Shown here: piece after piece, positions 1 to 4,758 of the stretch
Layout of the letters: the number at the start of each line of letters is the position of its first letter
Numbering within the stretch: position 1 is the stretch's first letter
Assembly (NCBI GenBank): GCA_020434605.1
Contig: JAGRAL010000094.1
Location: 1 to 7,780, forward strand
DNA length: 7,780 nt
Direction: 5' to 3'
From: Bdellovibrionales bacterium
GTDB lineage: Bacteria > Bdellovibrionota > Bdellovibrionia > Bdellovibrionales > UBA840
Notes under the pieces: model-generated
What the model saw: only the letters and a program-made list of their open reading frames with translations
Told to the model about the DNA's origin: nothing
Databases searched by the model: none
Program-made: the position numbers and the translations under genes

Positions 1-110
1 TTGTTTTTATTTTTTTTGTATTTTTCGTTATTAGAAGTGACCTCAGGGTCTTGCAGCTTCATGCTGACTTCTTCGAAGCGGGACTCAACACCATCTAGTT
101 GATCAAACAT
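1..110 (-). CDS. prfA: Peptide chain release factor 1, N-terminal fragment (cut by window edge)
   Basis: Release factor 1 recognises UAA and UAG stop codons in the ribosomal A site and triggers peptidyl-tRNA hydrolysis. Only the first 36 codons are inside the window. The start reads MFDQLDGVESRFEEVSMKLQ, followed by DPEVTSN; this is the typical RF1 N-terminal coiled-coil opening (MFDKLE..EERYEEL...L.DPEV in the family). The ATG at 110-108 has a GAGGA Shine-Dalgarno at 119-115. The decoding (PxT) and GGQ catalytic motifs lie outside the window. The gene follows rpmE on the same strand, a common order (rpmE-prfA-prmC). The identification rests on this short but characteristic stretch; RF2 (prfB) starts differently and usually lacks this opening. 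Confidence 0.88.
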   Translation of the reverse strand, partial: MFDQLDGVESRFEEVSMKLQDPEVTSNNEKYKKNKN

Positions 111-120
111 ACTGTCCTCA

Positions 121-152
121 TAAAAAAATAAGCAGGCATGTGCCTGCTTATT
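121..152 (-). terminator. Intrinsic terminator/attenuator between rpmE and prfA
   Basis: A perfect 11-bp inverted repeat (127-137 with 142-152, core AGCAGGC/GCCTGCT) encloses a 4-nt loop. On the minus strand it is followed by a run of seven T (128-122, overlapping the stem base), the classic form of a Rho-independent terminator. It lies 22 nt after the rpmE stop. The U-tract ends only about 3 nt before the prfA Shine-Dalgarno, so prfA expression from any upstream promoter depends on read-through. Confidence 0.88.
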
Positions 153-173
153 CTTACAAACGTTTCAAATGAG

Positions 174-392
174 CTATTTACGTGTTGTATTAAAATTAGC
201 GTAACGCTTATTGAATCTTTCTACACGGCCTTCTGTATCTAGCATCTTTTGCTTACCTGTGTAAAACGGGTGGCATTCGCTGCAGATTTCGACTTTAATC
301 TCAGGAACAGTCGCTCCTGTTTTAAAAGTATTGCCACATACGCAAGATACGGATGCATCGTTAAAGTATTTTGGGTGTATTTCTGGTTTCAT
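174..392 (-). CDS. rpmE: 50S ribosomal protein L31, zinc-binding (C+) type
   Basis: L31 is a small protein of the large ribosomal subunit that forms part of an intersubunit bridge. The predicted protein has 72 residues, normal for the family, and begins MKPEIHPKYF. Cys17, Cys19, Cys37 and Cys40 (CVC ... CSEC) form the zinc-binding set of the C+ type, as opposed to the zinc-free C- paralogue induced on zinc starvation. The motif EICSECHPFYTGKQK and the RVERFNKRY tail are typical. The start at 392 is chosen over an upstream in-frame ATG at 431 because it gives the family N-terminus and has a GAGGAA Shine-Dalgarno about 7 nt upstream. It sits 107 nt downstream of rho on the same strand, with a large inverted repeat and a possible promoter between them. 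Its transcript ends at the 121-152 hairpin unless read through. Confidence 0.96.
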   Translation of the reverse strand: MKPEIHPKYFNDASVSCVCGNTFKTGATVPEIKVEICSECHPFYTGKQKMLDTEGRVERFNKRYANFNTTRK

Positions 393-419
393 ACGCTTTT
401 CCTCGTTATATTGAAGTGC

Positions 420-487
420 TTGAAATATCACAGTTTTTAAGCCCTTGTCGAGCTAAAAATGTGGGCTAAAAACAGTAATATTTTCAA
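420..487. repeat. Long imperfect inverted repeat between rho and rpmE
   Basis: The arm at 420-444 (GAAATATCACAGTTTTTAAG then CCC) is complementary to the arm at 463-487 over about 25 bases. There is one single-base bulge in each arm, one U-U mismatch and one G-U pair if transcribed on the minus strand; the loop is 18 nt (445-462). It begins about 12 nt after the rho stop codon. Neither strand has a T-tract after the stem (both sides of the base are A/T-mixed), so it does not look like a standard intrinsic terminator. It may be a processing or stabilising structure between rho and rpmE, or an operator/leader structure for rpmE. Confidence 0.7.
424..451 (-). promoter_or_regulatory. Possible sigma-70-type promoter for rpmE
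   Basis: On the minus strand TCGACA (451-446, 5 of 6 to the -35 consensus) and GATATT (429-424, 4 of 6 to the -10 consensus) are separated by 16 bp. A start near 417 would leave a leader of about 25 nt with the rpmE Shine-Dalgarno. The match is modest and the elements lie inside a long inverted repeat, so rpmE could equally be read from the rho transcript. Confidence 0.3.
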
Positions 488-499
488 AGCCTTATATCT

Positions 500-2128
500 T
501 TATCCATTCATCGAAGTGATAAACTCAGAATTGCTCTTCGTAGCACCCAGTTTATCTAAGATAAATTCCATACTATCTACTACATTCATTGGAGCCAGAA
601 CCTTACGTAGGATCCACAGGCGATTTAAATCACCCTTTTCAATAAGAAGGTCCTCTTTACGAGTGCCTGATTTATTGATGTCCATACATGGAAATATACG
701 TTTTTCCATTAGTTTTCGGTCTAAGTGGATCTCGGAGTTACCGGTACCTTTGAACTCTTCAAAGATAACCTCATCCATACGAGAACCAGTATCAATTAGG
801 GCTGTAGCTATGATTGTAAGAGAGCCGCCCTCTTCGATATTTCTGGCTGCTCCAAAGAAACGCTTTGGCTTATGTAGGGCGTTAGAGTCCACACCGCCCG
901 ATAGTATCTTTCCAGATGGTGGAACCACAGTATTGTACGCTCTAGCTAAACGCGTGATTGAATCTAGTAAAATCACCACGTCATGCTTGTGCTCGACAAG
1001 TCTTTTTGCTTTTTCAAGGACCATTTCGGCTACTTGAACGTGACGAGTTGGAGGTTCATCAAACGTTGAACTAACCACTTCACCCTTCACTGTACGAGCC
1101 ATATCCGTTACTTCTTCTGGACGCTCATCAATTAGTAGTACAATTAGTTTTACCTCTGGATGGTTAGTTGAAATCGCGTTGGCGATATCTTGTAATAGTA
1201 CTGTCTTACCGGTTCTTGGAGGAGCAACAATTAGTCCACGCTGTCCTTTTCCAAGAGGAGCCATTAAGTCTACAACACGAGTTGTATACTTATTGGGAGC
1301 CGTTTCTAAAATCAAACGCTTCTCAGGATAAAGTGGCGTTAAGTTATCAAATAAAATCTTTTCTTTATTAACTGAAGGATCTTCGTAATTTAAGCTTTCA
1401 ATTTTTAATAGAGCGAAATATCTCTCTCCATCTTTTGGGGGGCGAATGGTACCAGTAACATAGTCACCAGTTCTTAGGCCCATACGGCGAATTTGACTTG
1501 GAGATACATAGATATCATCGGGACCTGGTAGGTAATTATAGTCTGGAGATCTTAGAAAGCCGTAGCCGTCTGGTAAAATCTCTAAGCAACCACTACCAAA
1601 AATATCCCCAAGGCGAGCAGCACGGCGAAGAATTTCAAACACAAGATCTTGGCGACGAAGACCAGCAGCGTTTTCAACACCTAATTTTGTAGCTAATGCT
1701 GTTAGCTCGGTAATGTTTTTTGATTTTAAATTTTTTGAGCTTAAATCCTTTTTTTCTTCATCACTTAGCTCACATACAAAGTTCTCATCGATCTCTTGTG
1801 GCGGAGCTAACTCTTCCATATCTCTTCTAAGGCCTGAGCGATCTCCCCCGCCTCTGTCGTGTCTATCATGACGATCATTTCTGTCATTACGGTCACGTCG
1901 GTGGTTGTTATTACGGTGGTTATTGTTTCGATGATTATTATTGTTATATCTACGTGGAGATTGTTGTTCCCTAGCTTCTCTTGGGGCTTCACTTGCTGCG
2001 GCTGGGGCGGCGCTTACTGCTGGGGTAGCTGGTGCTTCGGTGGCTGCTGCTTCTGTTTTTGCTTCTGCGGGTGCGCGTTTTGAGCGAGTTGCTTTTTTCT
2101 TATCCACTTGACTAGATTCTTCGGACAC
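500..2128 (-). CDS. rho: Transcription termination factor Rho with long disordered N-terminal extension
   Basis: Rho is a homohexameric RNA-dependent ATPase that loads on C-rich nascent RNA and terminates transcription. The protein has 542 residues against about 420 in E. coli; the extra roughly 120 are N-terminal. Residues 11-55 are Lys/Ala/Pro rich, residues 61-102 are Asn/Arg/His/Asp rich, and the conserved protein starts near 118. The oligonucleotide-binding fold is around 175-245 (GSGCLEILPDGYGFLRS, DDIYVSPSQIRRMGLRTGD). The ATPase domain has Walker A APPRTGKT at 302-309, LLIDERPEEV at 331-340, Walker B VVILLDS at 384-390 and the RNA-binding Q/R-loop stretch NTVVPPSGKILSGGVDSNAL at 399-418. 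All are intact, so the enzyme should be active. The start is GTG (2128-2126) with an AAGGAG Shine-Dalgarno 5 nt upstream; the next in-frame Met (104) lacks that support. It is followed by rpmE on the same strand. Confidence 0.97.
   Translation of the reverse strand: MSEESSQVDKKKATRSKRAPAEAKTEAAATEAPATPAVSAAPAAASEAPREAREQQSPRRYNNNNHRNNNHRNNNHRRDRNDRNDRHDRHDRGGGDRSGLRRDMEELAPPQEIDENFVCELSDEEKKDLSSKNLKSKNITELTALATKLGVENAAGLRRQDLVFEILRRAARLGDIFGSGCLEILPDGYGFLRSPDYNYLPGPDDIYVSPSQIRRMGLRTGDYVTGTIRPPKDGERYFALLKIESLNYEDPSVNKEKILFDNLTPLYPEKRLILETAPNKYTTRVVDLMAPLGKGQRGLIVAPPRTGKTVLLQDIANAISTNHPEVKLIVLLIDERPEEVTDMARTVKGEVVSSTFDEPPTRHVQVAEMVLEKAKRLVEHKHDVVILLDSITRLARAYNTVVPPSGKILSGGVDSNALHKPKRFFGAARNIEEGGSLTIIATALIDTGSRMDEVIFEEFKGTGNSEIHLDRKLMEKRIFPCMDINKSGTRKEDLLIEKGDLNRLWILRKVLAPMNVVDSMEFILDKLGATKSNSEFITSMNG
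1853..1948 (-). repeat. Low-complexity Asn/Arg/His/Asp repeats inside rho
   Basis: Codons 61-92 of rho encode short tandem units: NNNHR-type repeats (about three) followed by DRN/DRH-type repeats (RNDRNDRHDRHDR). The DNA is made of near-repeats of a few bases, so it can expand or contract in frame. The segment is strongly basic with alternating charge and Asn, suited to RNA contact or to weak multivalent self-association. Confidence 0.8.
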
Positions 2129-2212
2129 AAGAGCTCCTTAATAATATATATGATATAACTTTGGGTTGTATGATTTAGAATTCCTTTAAAAAATTGATTT
2201 TATTTTGGAATG

Positions 2213-2239
2213 AAGACGATAGAATTTATAGTGCGTCTT
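2213..2239 (-). promoter_or_regulatory. Small inverted repeat at the predicted 5' end of the rho mRNA
   Basis: AAGACG (2213-2218) and CGTCTT (2234-2239) form a perfect 6-bp inverted repeat around a 15-nt AT-rich spacer. If rho is transcribed from the candidate promoter at 2247-2275, the transcript would start almost exactly at this hairpin. It could protect the 5' end or be an operator half-site pair. The evidence is only the symmetry and its position. Confidence 0.3.
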
Positions 2240-2246
2240 AAGATCC

Positions 2247-2275
2247 AATATGAGGCTACATGCCCAAAAAGTCAA
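2247..2275 (-). promoter_or_regulatory. Possible sigma-70-type promoter for rho
   Basis: On the minus strand TTGACT (2275-2270, 5 of 6 to the -35 consensus) and CATATT (2252-2247, 4 of 6 to the -10 consensus) are separated by 17 bp. A start near 2240 would give a leader of about 110 nt before the GTG. No better -35/-10 pair was found in the 282-bp gap between rho and the PilZ gene. Confidence 0.35.
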
Positions 2276-2367
2276 TTAGATTCACCCCCCTGTCTCAATC
2301 TGAGAAATTGTTCCAAACTGACGCAGGAATAAGGTCTAAACCTCTAAAAAAACTAGGGAAATGTTAA
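2260..2367 (+). CDS. Possible small ORF (35 codons), function unknown
   Basis: An ATG at 2260 opens a 35-codon frame ending TAA at 2365-2367. A GAGG at 2252-2255 could act as a ribosome binding site, though the 4-nt spacing is short. The peptide begins MPKKSIRFTPLS, continues QSEKLFQTDAG and ends LKKLGKC; it is basic and protein-like in composition, without a membrane segment. It lies in the gap between rho and the PilZ gene, opposite the candidate rho promoter, and stops 43 nt before the PilZ start, in a different frame. I do not recognise it. A chance ORF of this length is entirely possible. Confidence 0.25.
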   Translation: MPKKSIRFTPLSQSEKLFQTDAGIRSKPLKKLGKC

Positions 2368-2391
2368 ATTTTGAATTTCGATATCCGATAG
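2365..2391 (+). promoter_or_regulatory. Sigma-28 (FliA)-type promoter for the PilZ gene
   Basis: TAAATTTT (2365-2372), an 11-bp spacer, then TCCGATAG (2384-2391) matches the flagellar sigma-28 consensus TAAAGTTT-N11-GCCGATAA at 7 of 8 and 6 of 8 positions with exactly the canonical spacing. Transcription would begin near 2398, leaving a leader of about a dozen nt that carries the GGAGG at 2399-2403. I see no comparable sigma-70 pair immediately upstream of the PilZ gene. Confidence 0.5.
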
Positions 2392-2410
2392 TTACTTTGG
2401 AGGATAGACC

Positions 2411-2785
2411 ATGAAGTCGCTTAAATCTGATACAAGCCCTGCAAAACGAGTAATGCTTGCCGTAGAGGTAAATTACAGAAAGACCTATGGCAGACAGGAG
2501 CTTAAGGGGAAGCTAATTAATATCAGTCTAAGTGGCGCCTTTTTAAAAACGGGCGATTTGGATTTTGGCCTATCTGAAAAGATTCACCTTACGTTTAGCG
2601 TAGGCACTAGAAAGCGTGACCTTGCTGCGAAAATCGTTTGGAAAAATGAGTATGGAATGGGCGTTGAGTTTTTCCATACGAACAACCGTGACGTGCAGAT
2701 CGTAGATGATTTGATTTACTATATCGAAGAATCTAGACAAGATCGTAAACAAGTTTTGTCACAAATCTTTGAGAAAGTTTCTTAA
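2411..2785 (+). CDS. Single-domain PilZ protein
   Basis: PilZ domains are beta-barrel modules that usually bind cyclic di-GMP and pass the signal to motility, secretion or envelope targets. The 124-residue protein is essentially one PilZ domain: basic start (AKRVMLAVEVNY, 11-22), the second motif NISLSG at 37-42 (consensus [DN]xSxxG) followed by AFLKT, then the barrel strand AKIVWKNEYGMGVEF (73-87) and a C-terminal helix (about 94-122). Of the first ligand motif RxxxR only Arg13 is present; the expected second Arg aligns with Ala17, so ligand binding may be weak or altered. The ATG at 2411 has GGAGG 7 nt upstream. This is the only well-supported plus-strand gene, divergent from rho and convergent with the lipoprotein gene. 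The upstream sigma-28-type promoter suggests flagellar-regulon expression. Its cytoplasmic target is unknown. Confidence 0.88.
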   Translation: MKSLKSDTSPAKRVMLAVEVNYRKTYGRQELKGKLINISLSGAFLKTGDLDFGLSEKIHLTFSVGTRKRDLAAKIVWKNEYGMGVEFFHTNNRDVQIVDDLIYYIEESRQDRKQVLSQIFEKVS

Positions 2786-2806
2786 AAAAATATTCATTAC
2801 ATCCAT

Positions 2807-2846
2807 AAAAAACAAAAAGGCCACAAGCATTGCGCCTTGTGACCTT
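2807..2846 (-). terminator. Intrinsic terminator of the lipoprotein gene
   Basis: An 11-bp stem (2817-2827 with 2836-2846, one G-U pair on the minus-strand RNA) with an 8-nt loop is followed on the minus strand by TTTTTGTTTTTT (2818-2807). It starts 19 nt after the stop of the 2866-4218 gene. On the plus strand no T-tract follows the stem and the G-U pair becomes a C-A mismatch, so it should not work as well for the convergent PilZ transcript. Confidence 0.9.
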
Positions 2847-2865
2847 CAAATGAAACACAGTGTTT

Positions 2866-4218
2866 TTAGATTTGTGTTTCGCCTATATTGATTTTTTTAG
2901 ACTTAGATTTTTGTAAAACTACAATCGCTAGTCCCCCGCCTATCAATAAGCAGGCAGCTAAAATCAATCTCATGTTCATACCTTTTGCACCTTCTTTTTG
3001 TGCCACTTTGTTTTCTACCGGTGGTGGTGGAGGTGGCTCCATCGCTGGTGGCGGTGGTGGAGGTGGAGGCTCAATTGGTGGCGGCGGAGGTGGCTCAACT
3101 GTACCCGCAGTGTTCATATCTGGTGGCGGCGGTAAATCATTAATAGCTTGTTGTTGTTCAACTGGCGGCTCTGGAGGTGGAGGTAAATTGTTTTGAGCAA
3201 CATTTTGTACCGGCGCACTTCCCTCTGGAAAGTATCTAATCTCTGTTCCACCCGGTAAGTCTGATTTGGAATCAATCGCCGCATTTGTGGCCCAAAGCTC
3301 TTTCCAAGAATTTGAATCACCTAGTAAAGTTGTACCAAGACTTCTAATGTTATCCACTTCTTGCGTTACATATGTTTGCGCAGGGATACCGTTGTCTTCA
3401 TAATAAGTTAACATTTGAGAGCTATCACCACTACGGTTAGGAGAGTTGTAATATAATTTGTCCCCTGTAGTAAAACTTCTATTTAAGTGTGGGTTAGCGG
3501 CCAATATGTCTTGCGTTTTGTCCATACCAAATATTTTTTGGCTAACAGAACTAACATCTTCCCCTGGGCGAATAATATAAACCGTATTTAAAAGCTGGCC
3601 ACCCTTATTAAATGGAGCTGAAGCTATCTTTTTAACCGGTACCCATGTTTTAGCAATGTCTTCTGTAGGGGCTGCAAATGATGAACTAGAATCCGTCTCT
3701 GCAAATCCAGGTGTTGTTGCATCTGTGTCATCGGTTAATGTCTCACCAGTATCTGCAAAACTATCTGTTGTAGATGTATCTGCCCCGGCGTCAAATGACT
3801 CCCCACCAGAAATATCTGTTACTGTACCAGAATCACTTACTGCTGAATCGTCTGTACTAAAATCAGAGTCGCTAGTGCCCTCTTCTGGAGCGGCTGCAAA
3901 CTCATCTGTTGAAGCGCCGTCTTCAGATGCGAACTCGTCTGTGCTTGCGCTTCCATCATCAGAAAACTCATCATCACCACTAGCAAACTCATCTGTAGAC
4001 TCTCCGCCTTCATCAAGAAGTAGGTCGTCAGTGGCACCGTCAGCAACACTTTCCCCATCTAACTCGGCGTCATCGAAATTATCAAGTTCACTTCCGTCAG
4101 CAACTCCATCGGCATCAGAAATTTCTTCGCCGTCTGACACATCATCAGATGATGTACACGAAATCGTGGTAAATAGTGATAAACTAGAAATAAGAAGAAG
4201 TATCAATAGCTGTTTCAT
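2866..4218 (-). CDS. Predicted lipoprotein: acidic low-complexity, LysM-like pair, polyproline, C-terminal TM helix
   Basis: I do not recognise this 450-residue protein. It opens with a lipoprotein-type signal peptide (MKQLLILLLISSLSLFTTIS then Cys21; lipobox T-I-S-C, +2 Thr). Residues 22-188 are extremely rich in Asp, Ser, Glu, Gly and Thr, with three STDEFA units. A LysM-like segment follows at about 211-260 (NTVYIIRPGEDVSSVSQKIF ... ILAANPHLNRSFTTGDKLYY) and a weaker second one at about 284-332 (WKELWATNAAID ... LPGGTEIRYFP). Residues 345-401 are polyproline (runs of 4, 4, 6, 8 and 6 Pro), and 416-436 form a transmembrane helix with a basic tail (KSKSKK). LysM modules commonly bind peptidoglycan. 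If both anchors are real, the protein could link two membranes through the cell wall. Start 4218 is chosen over an in-frame ATG at 4305 because it gives the signal peptide and has AAAGGA upstream. It lies 120 nt after the DUF192 gene and ends at its own terminator. Confidence 0.8.
   Translation of the reverse strand: MKQLLILLLISSLSLFTTISCTSSDDVSDGEEISDADGVADGSELDNFDDAELDGESVADGATDDLLLDEGGESTDEFASGDDEFSDDGSASTDEFASEDGASTDEFAAAPEEGTSDSDFSTDDSAVSDSGTVTDISGGESFDAGADTSTTDSFADTGETLTDDTDATTPGFAETDSSSSFAAPTEDIAKTWVPVKKIASAPFNKGGQLLNTVYIIRPGEDVSSVSQKIFGMDKTQDILAANPHLNRSFTTGDKLYYNSPNRSGDSSQMLTYYEDNGIPAQTYVTQEVDNIRSLGTTLLGDSNSWKELWATNAAIDSKSDLPGGTEIRYFPEGSAPVQNVAQNNLPPPPEPPVEQQQAINDLPPPPDMNTAGTVEPPPPPPIEPPPPPPPPAMEPPPPPPVENKVAQKEGAKGMNMRLILAACLLIGGGLAIVVLQKSKSKKINIGETQI
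3019..3093 (-). repeat. Tandem polyproline-coding repeats
   Basis: Three imperfect direct repeats of a GGTGGNGG-type purine-rich unit (plus-strand view) encode Glu plus 6, 8 and 6 prolines, separated by IE and AME linkers (residues 376-400 of the lipoprotein). Such DNA is prone to slippage, so run lengths probably vary between strains. The plus-strand reading as a glycine-rich ORF is a shadow. Confidence 0.85.
3895..3999 (-). repeat. Three STDEFA-coding repeats in the acidic region
   Basis: The hexapeptide STDEFA occurs at residues 74-79, 92-97 and 103-108 of the lipoprotein, with a related DDEFSD at 82-87. At DNA level the plus-strand unit is GCRAACTCRTCTGT at 3896, 3929 and 3983. Spacing is irregular, so this looks like old internal duplication within the acidic segment rather than a recent tandem array. 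Confidence 0.7.
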
Positions 4219-4317
4219 AGTTCCAAATCCTTTGGTGCGCTTATTCTGTTTCCTCTTTTTATTTAAGCACTGATAATTTAATAAAAAAATCATTTTTTTT
4301 AGCAAAGCACCAATAGT

Positions 4318-4343
4318 CTTAAGCCCTTGGACTAGAGGCTAAG
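4318..4343 (-). other. Bulged stem-loop over the DUF192 stop codon
   Basis: On the minus strand CTTAGCC (4343-4337) pairs with GGCTTAAG (4325-4318) with one bulged T and an 11-nt loop; the TAG stop of the DUF192 gene (4341-4339) is inside the 5' arm. No T-tract follows directly, so it is not a convincing terminator. Its TTAAGCCCTTG (plus strand, 4319-4329) is also found in the rho-rpmE inverted repeat. The rest of the 120-bp gap to the lipoprotein gene holds A/T runs and no clear promoter. Confidence 0.35.
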
Positions 4344-4758
4344 GAACTTTAAGAGTGGAACCTAGACCAATTTTATTGGTTTGAAACCAACCCTGATTCA
4401 TTTCAAGGGCGTATTTTGCTGGTCTAGAGCTTTGGTAAGTAGGCGGATCGCCTGGTTTTTTACCAAAGGCGGCCATATCTTTAAGATCTACCAAAACACC
4501 GTTTTTATTAAAATACCCAATGGTAAGAGGGACAAACGTGTTTTTCATCCAAAACGATAAATAATGTTCATCAGGAAAAATAAAAAGCATTCCCTCATCT
4601 GTTCCCAAGGTTTTCCTATACATAAGTCCTTGTTGTCTTTTTTCATCCGTATCAGCAATCTCAACGACAATTTTTCTACCCTTAACCTCAATCAGCTTTT
4701 TTGCAAACTGAACAGAGAACCCTGAAGCGATATAGAGTGCTAAAAACAACTTTATCAT
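4339..4758 (-). CDS. DUF192 (UPF0127) family protein with signal peptide
   Basis: The DUF192 family consists of small, compact domains of about 110-120 residues, often exported, with no settled function. The 139-residue protein has a hydrophobic N-terminal signal (MIKLFLALYIASGFSVQFA, likely cleaved after residue 19) and then the family signature: GLMYRKTL (44-51), EGMLFIFP (55-62), FWMKNTFVPLTIGYF (69-83) and the closing YALEMNQGWF (116-125). It covers the complete domain. The ATG at 4758-4756 overlaps the phosphatase stop as ATGA, and AAGGAG lies 5-6 nt upstream inside the phosphatase gene, so translation is coupled. It is the last gene of the gat operon. The periplasmic location is inferred from the signal peptide; there is no lipobox. 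Confidence 0.92.
   Translation of the reverse strand: MIKLFLALYIASGFSVQFAKKLIEVKGRKIVVEIADTDEKRQQGLMYRKTLGTDEGMLFIFPDEHYLSFWMKNTFVPLTIGYFNKNGVLVDLKDMAAFGKKPGDPPTYQSSRPAKYALEMNQGWFQTNKIGLGSTLKVP

Noticed and set aside
393..431. Upstream ATG start for rpmE (13 extra residues)
   Set aside because: L31 normally begins at the MKPEIHP-type N-terminus, and the GAGGAA site fits the start at 392.
459..1037. 192-codon plus-strand ORF opposite rho
   Set aside because: It is the antisense of the highly conserved Rho ATPase domain, has no family resemblance and no ribosome binding site; a shadow frame.
2807..2846. The 2807-2846 hairpin as a bidirectional terminator also serving the PilZ gene
   Set aside because: On the plus strand there is no T-tract after the stem and one pair becomes C-A.
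2888..3196. Plus-strand glycine-rich ORF
   Set aside because: Poly-Gly reading is the complement of the proline codons of the lipoprotein.
3656..4273. 205-codon plus-strand Ser/Val-rich ORF
   Set aside because: Antisense of the acidic low-complexity part of the lipoprotein; biased codons on one strand keep the opposite frame open.
4283..4300. A7-TCA-T8 stretch as a terminator of the gat operon
   Set aside because: The stem would be A-U pairs only with a 3-nt loop, too weak for an intrinsic terminator; Rho-dependent termination or read-through into the lipoprotein gene is as likely.
4219..4305. Upstream ATG start for the lipoprotein (29 extra residues)
   Set aside because: The extension is basic and would bury the signal peptide; the start at 4218 gives a proper lipoprotein signal and has an AAAGGA sequence upstream.
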